64,000 nucleotides of DNA, from the NCBI GenBank assembly GCA_965248675.1, contig CBDFJZ010000005.1, positions 248,001-312,000 on the forward strand. The letters run 5' to 3'. Of the stretch, positions 8,243-16,576 are shown in pieces. The position numbers and the translations under genes were made by a program. The stretch is from UBA6627 sp965248675. GTDB taxonomy: Bacteria > Chloroflexota > Dehalococcoidia > UBA2979. The notes under the pieces were generated by a model. The model was not told the DNA's origin and did no database searches. It saw only the letters and a list, made by a program, of their open reading frames with translations. Each line of letters begins with the position of its first letter. Positions within the stretch are counted from its first letter, which is position 1.

Positions 8243-8956
8243 ATGACGACACGCCGCGAACCCCAGCTAACCGGCTCGCGCATCCTCGTGGTCGAGGACG
8301 AGACGAGCATCGCCGACGTCGTCGCACGCTATCTGCGACGCGACGGCCACGAGGTCGAGACGGTGGCCGACGGCGCCACCGCGCTCGAGCGCTTCGAGGA
8401 AACCAGCCCCGAGCTGATCGTCCTCGATCTGATGTTGCCCGGCCTCGACGGCCAGGAGGTGCTGCGGCGCGTCCGTGCGGCCGGCGAGACGCCGGTCGTG
8501 ATCCTGACGGCGAAGGGGGAGGAGCTGGACCGGCTGGTCGGCTTCGGCCTTGGCGCCGACGACTATGTGACGAAGCCGTTCAGTCCGCGCGAGCTCGCGG
8601 CGCGGGTGCAGGCGGTACTGCGCCGCGCGAATCACGAGCCGCAGCCGACGTCCGGAGGCGGGATTCGAGTCGGCGATCTGATGATCGACGGCGCCACACG
8701 CGAGGTGGAACGGGCGAACGTGCCGATCCCGATGACAGCCCGCGAGTTCGACCTGATCTACTTCCTGGCGCAGCATCCGGGTCAAGTGTTCAGCCGCGAC
8801 CAGCTGATCGACGCGGTCTGGGACTATCGCGCGATCAGCGACGCGGGGACCGTGACGGTCCACATCCGCCGGATTCGCGCCAAGCTGGAGCCTGATCCGT
8901 CGCGTCCGCGCTACCTCAAGACCGTGTGGGGAGTGGGGTACAAGCTTGAGCCGTAA
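8243..8956 (+). CDS. OmpR/PhoB-family response regulator
   Basis: The 237-residue product has an N-terminal receiver with acidic pocket ED (residues 18-19), phospho-acceptor Asp62 in LIVLDLMLPGLDG, and Lys111 in VTKPF. The C-terminal winged helix (MTAREFDLIYFLAQHPGQVFSRDQLIDAVW ... TVTVHIRRIRAKLE ... TVWGVGYKL) is of the OmpR type. Its stop overlaps the start of the sensor kinase by 11 bases, so the two form a cotranscribed two-component system. Target genes cannot be deduced. The neighbouring minus-strand amino-acid importer is a possible target only by position. Confidence 0.93.
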   Translation: MTTRREPQLTGSRILVVEDETSIADVVARYLRRDGHEVETVADGATALERFEETSPELIVLDLMLPGLDGQEVLRRVRAAGETPVVILTAKGEELDRLVGFGLGADDYVTKPFSPRELAARVQAVLRRANHEPQPTSGGGIRVGDLMIDGATREVERANVPIPMTAREFDLIYFLAQHPGQVFSRDQLIDAVWDYRAISDAGTVTVHIRRIRAKLEPDPSRPRYLKTVWGVGYKLEP

Positions 8957-10256
8957 CCCGACCCTGGCGGCTCCGCGGCAGATCTTCGATCGGCGGCTGC
9001 TGGCCGCCGCGCTGTTCCCGGTGATCCTGATCCTGCTGGCCGCGGCGTTCGCGGGGATCGGGGTCGGCGTGCTGCTGGTCCCGATGTCGACGCGTGACGC
9101 AGTCGGGCTGTTCGTCGTACTCGCCGTCAGCCTGGCCGGCTCGACGATCGCAGGGCTGCTGGTCCTCAACCTCGTGGACCGGGCCTCGAACCTCACCATC
9201 GCGACGCGGACGTTCGTTGGCGTCGCTGTGGGCGCGCTCGTCGCGCTGGCGAACGTGCTGATCGTGTCGGCGCTCATGTTCGTGAACACCGGGCACGACC
9301 TCGGCTTGACGGCCGCGCTCGTGGTCGCCGGCTCGGCGGTGACGATGCTGTTCGCGCTGCGCCTCGCCCGCGCGACGGCGCGCGAGGTCGATCCGCTGCG
9401 CTCGGCGCTGCACCAGCTCGCGGACGGTGCCCTCGAGGAGGTCGCGCTGCCCGACGGCCACACCGCGGAGTTCGCCGCGCTGAGCGGCGACATCGAGCGG
9501 CTGCGCGGTCAGCTCCTCCAGGTCGCGGCCGAGCGCGAACGCCTCGATGCCGAACGGCGCGAGCTGACCGCCTCGATCTCCCACGACCTGCGCACCCCGC
9601 TCGGCAGCATCCGCGCCATGGCGGAGGCGCTGGTGGACGGGGTCGTCTCCGAGGCGGACGAGCAGGCCGAGTACTACCGGCGCATCCGGCGCGAAACGGA
9701 GCGGCTCGCGCGGATGATCGACGAGCTGTTCGAGCTGGCCCAGATCGATGCGGGCGCCCTTCGCCTCCAGTTGACCCGAATTCCGCTCCAGGACGTCGCC
9801 GCCGAGGTCGTCGAAGCGATGCGGCCGCTTGCGCGGGAGGCCGACGTGGAGCTTCGGCTCGACATCGAGGGCGATCCCCCGGTCGCGGAGCTCGACGGCG
9901 CGCGGATGGAGCGGGCGATCGGGAACCTCGTGCGAAACGCGCTCGAGCACACCCCGTCGGGGGAGCGCATCGACGTCCGTGTCGCGGGCGAGTCCTCGGG
10001 CGTCCAGCTCGCCGTGCACAACCGCGGATCGGTGATCCCGCCGGCGGAGCTCGAACGTGTCTGGGACCGCTTCTACCGCGGCGAGCCGTCGCGTGCCCGC
10101 GCCGCACGAGGCGGAGCCGACGGCGCCGGCCTCGGACTGGCGATCGTCAAGGGCATTGTCGAGACGCACGGCGGCACGGTCGTCGCCGCCTCCGGCGGCG
10201 GCGAGGGAACGACGTTCACGCTTCGTTTGCCCAGGTCGAAGCCAGGACCGGCTTAG
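8946..10256 (+). CDS. Membrane sensor histidine kinase
   Basis: Four membrane segments (about residues 20-46, 52-76, 90-113, 120-139) precede a short linker and a kinase core with the H box SISHDLRTPLG (His213), an N box (NLVRNALEHTP), a G1-type region (VWDRFYRGE) and a G2-type ATP lid (GAGLGLAIVKGIVETHGG). No large periplasmic sensor domain is present, so the signal is probably sensed in the membrane. The TTG start at 8946 lies within the end of the regulator gene. The stop overlaps the convergent ABC ATPase stop, leaving no space between the operons. Confidence 0.92.
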   Translation: MSRNPTLAAPRQIFDRRLLAAALFPVILILLAAAFAGIGVGVLLVPMSTRDAVGLFVVLAVSLAGSTIAGLLVLNLVDRASNLTIATRTFVGVAVGALVALANVLIVSALMFVNTGHDLGLTAALVVAGSAVTMLFALRLARATAREVDPLRSALHQLADGALEEVALPDGHTAEFAALSGDIERLRGQLLQVAAERERLDAERRELTASISHDLRTPLGSIRAMAEALVDGVVSEADEQAEYYRRIRRETERLARMIDELFELAQIDAGALRLQLTRIPLQDVAAEVVEAMRPLAREADVELRLDIEGDPPVAELDGARMERAIGNLVRNALEHTPSGERIDVRVAGESSGVQLAVHNRGSVIPPAELERVWDRFYRGEPSRARAARGGADGAGLGLAIVKGIVETHGGTVVAASGGGEGTTFTLRLPRSKPGPA

Positions 10257-11035
10257 AGGATCTGGCTGAGGAAGAGCTTCGTTCGGTCTTCTTGCGGGTT
10301 CGTGAAGAAGTGCTCGGGTGTCCCCTCCTCGACGATCTGACCTTCGTCGAAGAACAGGAACCGATCGGCGACCCCGCGGGCGAAGCCCATCTCGTGCGTG
10401 ACGACGATCATCGCCATGCCCGAATGTGCCAGCTCGGTCATCACGTCGAGGACTTCCTTGATCATCTCCGGGTCGAGGGCCGACGTGGGCTCGTCGAAGA
10501 GCATGATCTTCGGCTGCATCGCCAGCGCTCGCGCGATCGCCACGCGTTGCTGCTGACCGCCCGAGAGCTGCGCAGGGAACTTGTCCGCCTGTTCCGGGAT
10601 CCCAACGCGCTCGAGGAGGCTCATCGCCAACTCCTCGGACTCGGAGCGCGACAGGTGCCGCACCTTCTGCGGCGCGAGCGTGATGTTGCGCATCACGCTG
10701 AGGTGCGGGAACAGGTTGAACTGTTGGAACACCATCCCGACCTCGGAGCGGATCTTCTCTAGGTTGCCGAGGTTGTCGTTCAACTCGACGCCGTCAACGA
10801 TGATCCTGCCTTCATCGTGCGGTTCGAGCCGGTTGATCGTGCGGATGAACGTCGACTTGCCGGACCCTGACGGGCCAAGCACGACCACGACTTCGCGCTC
10901 GCCGACGCTGGTCGTGATGCCCTTCAGCGCCTGGAAATCGCCAAACCACTTTCCCACGTTCTCGCAGAGGATGATCGGTTCGCCGATCTGATGGGATTGC
11001 TCGGCGACGGGGGTCGGGTCAACGGTCTGCGTCAT
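10253..11035 (-). CDS. aapP: Polar amino-acid ABC transporter ATPase
   Basis: The 260-residue ATPase has Walker A GPSGSGKST, the Q-loop region VFQQFNLFPHLSV, the signature LSGGQQQRVAIARALA, Walker B IMLFDEPTSALDPE and the switch His in VTHEMGFA. The sequence is of the GlnQ/AapP/GltL type, which powers polar amino-acid uptake. It is the last gene of the minus-strand order binding protein - permease - permease - ATPase and follows the AapM-type gene after nine bases. Confidence 0.93.
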   Translation of the reverse strand: MTQTVDPTPVAEQSHQIGEPIILCENVGKWFGDFQALKGITTSVGEREVVVVLGPSGSGKSTFIRTINRLEPHDEGRIIVDGVELNDNLGNLEKIRSEVGMVFQQFNLFPHLSVMRNITLAPQKVRHLSRSESEELAMSLLERVGIPEQADKFPAQLSGGQQQRVAIARALAMQPKIMLFDEPTSALDPEMIKEVLDVMTELAHSGMAMIVVTHEMGFARGVADRFLFFDEGQIVEEGTPEHFFTNPQEDRTKLFLSQIL

Positions 11036-11044
11036 AAGTCGATC

Positions 11045-12250
11045 CTAGCGTTCTCCGACGCCGAGCTGCGTCTCGAGACGCGCACTGAGGCGTGACATGG
11101 TGAAGGCGATCGCCCAGAAGACGAACGCGACGAACAGATAGACCTCGGTCTGGCGACCTATGAAATCGGTCTGCGCCAGCGTCGCCTGCCCGACGCTGAG
11201 CAGCTCGAAGAGGCTTAGCCCGAAGACCAGCGTCGTGTCCTTCCAGAGGCTGATGAACTGGCTGACGAGCGCCGGAATGACGTTGCGCAGCGCTTGCGGA
11301 AGCACGATCAGCGTCGTCGTCTGGAAGGTGTTGAGCCCGACCGCGCTGGCGGCCTCCATTTGCCCCCGGGGGAGGCCCTGGAGGCCGCCCCGGACGATCT
11401 CCGCGATGTAAGCGCCAGTGAACGCGGCGAGCACGATCATCGCTCGCACGACGATGTCGAGCTCGTCGAGGGCGAACACGGCCGGCATGAAGTCCGGGAG
11501 CACGAAGCGCGCGAGAAAGAGCCAGGCGATCAGCGGCCCGGCGCGCACGAGCTCGATGAAGACGACGACCGGGATCCGAATCACCGGGAACGAGCTGGTA
11601 CGGCCGAGCGCGAGCAGCACGCCGATCGGGAAGCCGGCGGCGATGCCGACGGTCGCGAGCATGACGTTCAGCAGCACGCCACCCCAGAGGCTCGTGCGGA
11701 CCCCTCCGGCGACGAGCAGCAACACCACGGCGAACGGCAGCAGCGCGACCCAGCCGACCGTGACGCCTCGACGAGCACGGTTGACCAGCTGCGAGCTGAG
11801 GCGTCCGTATTGAGCGACCAGGTAGCCAGCGATCCCGAGCGCGACCGCACCGCCCGCGAGGAGTGCATTTTCGCCTTCGAACAGCAGGCCGAAGAGGAAC
11901 GCGAGCACCACGATCAGGATGCCGAGGCCGAGCCGGTTGATCCGCGACCAGAGGCCAAGCGAGAGCCCGATCAGCCCGCTAAGCGCCCAGACCGGCGGCC
12001 AGACGCGCCACTCCTCGCCTTGCGGGAAGCGGCCGATCGCCAGCAGCCGGCGGTTTGCGTTGATCACCGCCCACTCGGCATCGACCAGGACGAACCTGGC
12101 GAGCTGATAGGTCACGAAGACCATGAAGATGATGGTCACGACGGTGAGCACGCTGTTGAGCGGGCTGCTGAACAGGTTGACCTTCAGCCAGCGTCCGGCG
12201 CTCGAGATCGAGCGCACCGTCCGAGGCCGCATCGCGGTCGCGGCGGCCAT
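11045..12250 (-). CDS. aapM: General L-amino-acid ABC transporter permease, AapM type
   Basis: The 401-residue product has about eight membrane segments. The C-terminal half carries the binding-protein-dependent permease module with the EAA loop (QMEAASAVGLNTFQTT) that contacts the ATPase. The long N-terminal extension is characteristic of AapM/AapQ rather than of short HisM-type permeases. The ATG at 12250 was preferred to an upstream in-frame start at 12286 because it forms an ATGA overlap with the stop of the AapQ gene, indicating coupled translation. Confidence 0.88.
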   Translation of the reverse strand: MAAATAMRPRTVRSISSAGRWLKVNLFSSPLNSVLTVVTIIFMVFVTYQLARFVLVDAEWAVINANRRLLAIGRFPQGEEWRVWPPVWALSGLIGLSLGLWSRINRLGLGILIVVLAFLFGLLFEGENALLAGGAVALGIAGYLVAQYGRLSSQLVNRARRGVTVGWVALLPFAVVLLLVAGGVRTSLWGGVLLNVMLATVGIAAGFPIGVLLALGRTSSFPVIRIPVVVFIELVRAGPLIAWLFLARFVLPDFMPAVFALDELDIVVRAMIVLAAFTGAYIAEIVRGGLQGLPRGQMEAASAVGLNTFQTTTLIVLPQALRNVIPALVSQFISLWKDTTLVFGLSLFELLSVGQATLAQTDFIGRQTEVYLFVAFVFWAIAFTMSRLSARLETQLGVGER

Positions 12251-13431
12251 CAGATCCGCGCCAGCTGTACGCGGCGATTCAACCAATTCATGATCGCCGA
12301 AATGATCAGGTTGAGCGTCAGATAGGTCCCGATGATCAGGGTGAACGTCGGTACGGCATGACCGGCGTTGTTGAGGATTGTGTTGCTCACCAGGAAGAGC
12401 TCGGAGTAGCCGATCACGACCGCGAGGCTCGAGTTCTTCGACAGGTTCAGGTACTGATTCGTGACCGCCGGGATCATCGTGCGCAACGCCTGCGGCAGGA
12501 TCACCAGGGTCATGCGCTGGTAGCTAGAGAGGCCCAGCGCCGAGCCCGCCTCGGACTGGCCGACTGGAAGCGCCTGGATGCTGCCGCGCACGATCTCCGT
12601 GATGAAGGAGCCGGTATAGAACACGAGCGCGAAGAGCAACGCCGCGAACTCGGGCGTGATCTTGATCCCGCCCGCGTAGTCCTGTGTCGTGCCGGCCGCG
12701 TTTGACTCCAGCACGGGGACGTCGATGCCGACCGGCAAGCCCGTGGCGACGAAGGAGCCGGTCGCGAGCACGAGGAACGCCCCGAGCGCGTAGAGGTTCG
12801 CGTGCGTTGGGCAACCGGTCTCAGCCTCCTCGGCGAGTCGGCGTCGGCGGAGCCACCACGCGAAGGCGAGCGAGGCGAGCGCCAGCAGCACCCAGACCAG
12901 CGTCAGCCCTCGCTCCTGCGGCCAGGGAATCGCCAGCGCGCGATTCGAGATGTACACCACTTCGCCGACGTTCACCGCGTCGGAGATGCGGGGGAGTTGG
13001 AGCAGCACGACCGTATGCCAGAAGACGATCTGCACGAGCAGCGGCGTGTTGCGGATGACCTCGACGTAGACGGTCGCGAGGCGGGAGACGAGCCAGTTGC
13101 TCGACAGCCGCGCAACGCCCATCACCACGCCGACGATTGTGGCGAGCGCAATCCCGACGACGACCACCCGGATCGTGTTGAAGACGCCGGCTCCGTAGGC
13201 CACCCAGCGGCGGTCGTCGCTATCGAACGTCGTCACCCACTGGTTCGCGAGCGCGAACCCGGTGCGTTGATCCATGAACCCGAGGCCGAGCTCGAGGCGC
13301 GACGCACGATTCGCGAGATAGGCAACGAAGAGCAACAGTCCGAACGCCGCCGCGCCCTGAATGAGCAGGCGGCGGCCGCGGCGGTTCCGCCAGAACGGCG
13401 GGGGCGGTTCGACAGCAGGCAGAGCCGTCAT
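12250..13431 (-). CDS. aapQ: General L-amino-acid ABC transporter permease, AapQ type
   Basis: The 393-residue product has an N-terminal membrane segment, a periplasmic loop containing GFALANQWVTTFDSDDRRW, and a permease module split by an insert. Its EAA-type loop reads QSEAGSALGLSSYQRM. Length and architecture match AapQ, which pairs with AapM as the heterodimeric channel. It overlaps AapM by the ATGA coupling site and lies 78 bases downstream of the binding-protein gene, from which it is separated by a strong hairpin. Confidence 0.88.
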   Translation of the reverse strand: MTALPAVEPPPPFWRNRRGRRLLIQGAAAFGLLLFVAYLANRASRLELGLGFMDQRTGFALANQWVTTFDSDDRRWVAYGAGVFNTIRVVVVGIALATIVGVVMGVARLSSNWLVSRLATVYVEVIRNTPLLVQIVFWHTVVLLQLPRISDAVNVGEVVYISNRALAIPWPQERGLTLVWVLLALASLAFAWWLRRRRLAEEAETGCPTHANLYALGAFLVLATGSFVATGLPVGIDVPVLESNAAGTTQDYAGGIKITPEFAALLFALVFYTGSFITEIVRGSIQALPVGQSEAGSALGLSSYQRMTLVILPQALRTMIPAVTNQYLNLSKNSSLAVVIGYSELFLVSNTILNNAGHAVPTFTLIIGTYLTLNLIISAIMNWLNRRVQLARI

Positions 13432-13451
13432 TCGCAGGCCGTGGATATGCC

Positions 13452-13484
13452 GACGGCCCGACCGCGAGGTGCGGTCGAGCCGTC
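13452..13484 (-). terminator. Intercistronic hairpin between binding-protein and permease genes
   Basis: GACGGC plus CGACCGC (13452-13465) pairs with GCGGTCG plus GCCGTC (13471-13484) around the loop GAGGT, with a single C/A mismatch: a 13-bp stem. There is no T-run on the minus strand. It probably works as a partial terminator or 3' stabiliser that keeps binding-protein expression above that of the permeases. Confidence 0.6.
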
Positions 13485-13509
13485 AGTAGTCATCGAGCGC
13501 CCGTCGGAG

Positions 13510-14577
13510 CTACTTGACTGGCGGAGCGTAGATCAGGCCGCCCTCGGTCCAGAGGGCATTCTGGGTCCCCGCACGCGGCAGCAGCACCCCGATGGTGCGA
13601 TCGTAGGCCTCGCCGTAGTTGCCGACCTGTGCGATCACGTCCTGCATGAACGCGTTGTTCTCCAGGCCGAGCAGCTCACCGATGTTCAGCGTGTTGCCGA
13701 GCAGGTTTCCGATCTCGGCGTTGCTGGGGTTGGCTGCCTCGGCGGCAACGTTGCCCATCGTGACGCCGTTCTCGTCGGCCGCGATCAGCCCGAGCACGAC
13801 CCAGTCGACGAGCTCCGACCACTGATGGTCGCCGTCGCGGGTGGCGGGGCCGAGCGGCTCCTTCGACATCACCTGCGGGAGCACTCGCAGCGCGTCTGGG
13901 CCGCCACCACTCGCCGGGTACACGGACTTCTGAGCTGCCAGGTTGGAGCGGTCGCCGGTCCAGCCATCGCACCGATCGGCGAGGAAGTTCTCCTGGCTGC
14001 CGGCGTCGTCCGCGACGGCGAGTGGGGTGTAAGAAATCCCGAGCGCCGCGAAGGTGTCGTCGAGGTTCCCCTCGGTCGTTGTTCCGGTCGTGACGCAGAT
14101 CGTGGCGCCGTCCATATCGGCGATCGCCTGGAAGGGGGAGTTCGCCTTCACCATCATCCCCTGGCCGTCGTAGAACGTAGTGGTCGCGAAGGTGCTGTTC
14201 AGGTCGACGTCTCGTGAGAACGTGAACGTCGTCGTGCGGATCAGTACGTCGATCTCTTCGGCCGCCAGCAGCTCGAAGCGGTCGCCGGCGGACGCCGGGA
14301 TGTAGTCGACCTTGCTGGAGTCGCCGAAGATCGCGGCTGCGATCGCCTTGCAGATCTCGATGTCGAACCCGGTGAACGTACCGTCGTCCTCGAGGTTCCC
14401 CATCCCAGCCTGGCTGTTCTTGACGCCGCACTTCAATTCGCCGCGATCCATGACGGTCTTCAGCGTCTCTCCGCCGCCGCCGCCACCGCTGTCGTCATCA
14501 CTACTGCAGGCGATCGCGATCAGGCCGATTGCGGCGATCGCCAGGATCGCCCAGCGCAGCAAGTGCTTCGAAGTCAT
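13510..14577 (-). CDS. aapJ: Amino-acid ABC transporter substrate-binding lipoprotein
   Basis: The 355-residue product starts with a basic end, a hydrophobic stretch and a lipobox (LIAIAC, Cys24), followed by an SSDDDSGGGGGG linker, so it is probably a membrane-anchored lipoprotein. The mature part is a family 3 solute-binding protein (LKCGVKNSQAG, GFDIEICKAIAAAIFG, RFELLAAEEIDVLIRTTTFT). ATG 14577 was chosen over 14622 because AGGAGG lies six bases before it. It heads the aapJQMP-type operon. Confidence 0.92.
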   Translation of the reverse strand: MTSKHLLRWAILAIAAIGLIAIACSSDDDSGGGGGGETLKTVMDRGELKCGVKNSQAGMGNLEDDGTFTGFDIEICKAIAAAIFGDSSKVDYIPASAGDRFELLAAEEIDVLIRTTTFTFSRDVDLNSTFATTTFYDGQGMMVKANSPFQAIADMDGATICVTTGTTTEGNLDDTFAALGISYTPLAVADDAGSQENFLADRCDGWTGDRSNLAAQKSVYPASGGGPDALRVLPQVMSKEPLGPATRDGDHQWSELVDWVVLGLIAADENGVTMGNVAAEAANPSNAEIGNLLGNTLNIGELLGLENNAFMQDVIAQVGNYGEAYDRTIGVLLPRAGTQNALWTEGGLIYAPPVK

Positions 14578-14726
14578 CCGTGCCTCCTGGCTGTCGGACC
14601 GGTTGGGCTGGCTCGTCCTCATCCCTCTGTTGATTGCTCATCGGTGCCGCCGTGGGAGGGTGGCACCTTGCTTGCCTCGAAACGACGCGCGCAGCCCGCA
14701 CGATCGACGTGCCCAACCAATACGGC

Positions 14727-14732
14727 ACTATA
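14727..14732 (-). promoter_or_regulatory. Possible -10 box for the amino-acid importer operon
   Basis: On the minus strand the hexamer is TATAGT, identical to the -10 at 2694-2699. It is about 150 bases before the binding-protein start. No convincing -35 is seen because the 8-bp tandem repeat occupies that position. Confidence 0.3.
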
Positions 14733-14746
14733 CACACGAACCGCGT

Positions 14747-14776
14747 CAGCCGGGCAGCCGGGCAGCCGGGCAGCCG
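14747..14776. repeat. 8-bp tandem repeat, nearly four copies
   Basis: The unit CAGCCGGG is repeated three times perfectly and followed by a partial fourth copy (CAGCCG). It lies in the divergent gap (14578-14908) between the aapJ-type gene and the VOC gene, where the -35 region of the importer promoter would be. Confidence 0.8.
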
Positions 14777-14869
14777 TGATCAAATCGTGACCTTGCGATT
14801 GTGATGGCCGGATCTTCGAAGGTTCGAGTGCGGGCCGTGGTCGCTGCGTCGATCGATCAACCCAGGCGC

Positions 14870-14875
14870 TATGAT
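14870..14875 (+). promoter_or_regulatory. Possible -10 box for the VOC/LLM cluster
   Basis: TATGAT lies 33 bases before the ATG at 14909. No clear -35 hexamer is visible. The same hexamer precedes the ThDP-enzyme gene at 53055-53060. Confidence 0.35.
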
Positions 14876-14908
14876 TCCGCCCGTACGGACCGTAGGGAGG
14901 AGTCGATC

Positions 14909-15442
14909 ATGGCCAGCCTGCCGCAGATCTCATTCAGTCACGTCGGCGTCTACGTCTTCGACATGGCGAAGATGGTGGACTTCTATCAGCGAATGCTGGG
15001 ATTGGTGGTCACCGACCGGGGCGCGCTCCGGGGCGGCGAGATTGTCTTCCTCAGCCGGACAACCAGCGATCACCACCAGGTCGCGCTGGTCACCGGTCGC
15101 GAGGCCGAACGGACGACCGTCAACCAGCTCGCCTTCCGCCTCGAATCGCTCGCTGATCTGCGCGCAATGAGCGCTCGCGTCGAGGCCGATCCCGAGGCCG
15201 GCGAGCAGCGTGTGGTGAGCCACGGCAACGCCTGGTCCACCTATTTCTCCGACCCCGAGGGCAACAACATCGAGTTCTTCGTCGACACACCCTTCTACGT
15301 CGAGCAGCCGGCCGGTGCCCCGTTTGATCTGTCGCAGTCGGACGACGAGATCGTGGAGTGGACGAAGCGCGAATTCGGCGACCAGCCAACGTTCAAGCCC
15401 GTCGAGGAGTGGCGTCAGTCGCTCGCCGAACGGCTGAACTGA
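14909..15442 (+). CDS. VOC-family (glyoxalase/extradiol dioxygenase-like) protein
   Basis: The 177-residue product begins with ISFSHVGVYVFDMAKMVDFYQRMLGL, the first metal-binding beta-alpha-beta unit of vicinal-oxygen-chelate enzymes. It ends the second unit with WSTYFSDPEGNNIEFFVD, which supplies His/Glu-type ligands. ATG 14909 follows GGGAGGAG and removes an unlikely N-terminal extension. It lies 32 bases before two flavin-dependent oxidoreductases, so a role in ring cleavage or rearrangement of a small aromatic or keto substrate is plausible; the substrate is unknown. Confidence 0.85.
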   Translation: MASLPQISFSHVGVYVFDMAKMVDFYQRMLGLVVTDRGALRGGEIVFLSRTTSDHHQVALVTGREAERTTVNQLAFRLESLADLRAMSARVEADPEAGEQRVVSHGNAWSTYFSDPEGNNIEFFVDTPFYVEQPAGAPFDLSQSDDEIVEWTKREFGDQPTFKPVEEWRQSLAERLN

Positions 15443-15474
15443 CGGTTGAGTGCGAATACTCGGGGGAGCTGGCG

Positions 15475-16533
15475 ATGAAAGTCGGTTTGTTCGTCACCGG
15501 CCAGCAGCACCTCGATACCGACATGGTGCTCGCCTTCGAGGAGCAGGTGAGCATGGTGCGCCATGCGCGCGACCAGGGGTGGGATTCGCTGTTCTCGGGC
15601 CAGCACTTCCTCAACGAGGGCGACAACAAGGCGTTCCAGCTCGTCCCGTTCCTCGCTCGGCTGATGGCCGAGGCGGGCGACATGACGACTGGCCTGGGGG
15701 TGCTGTTGCTGAACCTCCACAACCCGGTGCTGATCGCCGAGACCGTGGCCACGCTGGATATCCTCGCCCGGGGAAACTTCGTGTTCGGCGTCGGGCTCGG
15801 ATATCGTGACGTGGAGTTCGACGCGTTCAACGTGCCGCGCGGGCGGCGGGTCGCGCGCTTCGAAGAGTACCTCGCGCTCGTGAAGCGCCTCTGGACCGAG
15901 GACTCAGTTAGCCACGAGGGCGATACGTGCATCCTCAACGACGTCACGATGAACGTCAGGCCGGTGCAGCAGCCTCATCCGCCGGTCTGGATCGCGGCGA
16001 ACAACGATGGCGCGATTCGCCGCGCGGCGCGACTGGGCGACGCATGGTTCGTCAACCCGCACGCGACGTTCGCGACGCTGAGCGACCAGATGCAGGTGTA
16101 CCGAGATGAGCTCGACCGCTGCGAGAAGCCCTTTCCCGAGGAGCTGCCGGTGTTACGCGAGATCTACTGCGCCGCTGACCGGGCGACCGCCCTGGAGCTG
16201 GCCGGTCCGCACTTGTTCGCCAAGTACGAGGCCTACGCCGCGTGGGGCCAGGACAAGGTCATGCCTGCGGCCGAGTCGTTCGATCGCCCGCGGGAGGAGC
16301 TCGTGAACGACCGCTTCATCCTCGGTTCACCGGACGACTGCTTCGAGCAGCTCCGCCCGTATCGGGAGCAGCTCGGCGCGAACCACCTCGTGTTGCGGAC
16401 TCACTGGGCCGGGATGCCTTTGTCTGATGCGCTGGCGAGCATGCAGCTGATCTCGGATGAGCTGCTCCCCGCGCTGAAGACGGTCTCGCCCGAGCGGGGG
16501 CTGGATCGACGGGTGGAGACAGCGGGCCGGTGA
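15475..16533 (+). CDS. LLM-class flavin-dependent oxidoreductase (bacterial luciferase-like)
   Basis: The 352-residue product shows the luciferase-like TIM barrel: MKVGLFVTGQQ at the first strand, DSLFSGQHF near residue 40, LARGNFVFGVGLGYRDVEF, and PHPPVWIAANNDGAIRRAARLGDAWF. The cofactor (FMN or F420) cannot be settled from sequence reading. GGGGAG precedes the ATG. The gene lies between the VOC protein and an NtaA-type monooxygenase and probably works in the same catabolic pathway. Confidence 0.88.
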   Translation: MKVGLFVTGQQHLDTDMVLAFEEQVSMVRHARDQGWDSLFSGQHFLNEGDNKAFQLVPFLARLMAEAGDMTTGLGVLLLNLHNPVLIAETVATLDILARGNFVFGVGLGYRDVEFDAFNVPRGRRVARFEEYLALVKRLWTEDSVSHEGDTCILNDVTMNVRPVQQPHPPVWIAANNDGAIRRAARLGDAWFVNPHATFATLSDQMQVYRDELDRCEKPFPEELPVLREIYCAADRATALELAGPHLFAKYEAYAAWGQDKVMPAAESFDRPREELVNDRFILGSPDDCFEQLRPYREQLGANHLVLRTHWAGMPLSDALASMQLISDELLPALKTVSPERGLDRRVETAGR

Positions 16534-16576
16534 AGCGATCAGCGCGGATCATCGGACGAGCGGAGGACAGCGGCGG

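Noticed and set aside
14747..14776. CRISPR-like array
   Set aside because: An 8-bp tandem repeat without spacers; no CRISPR array or cas gene is seen anywhere in the window.
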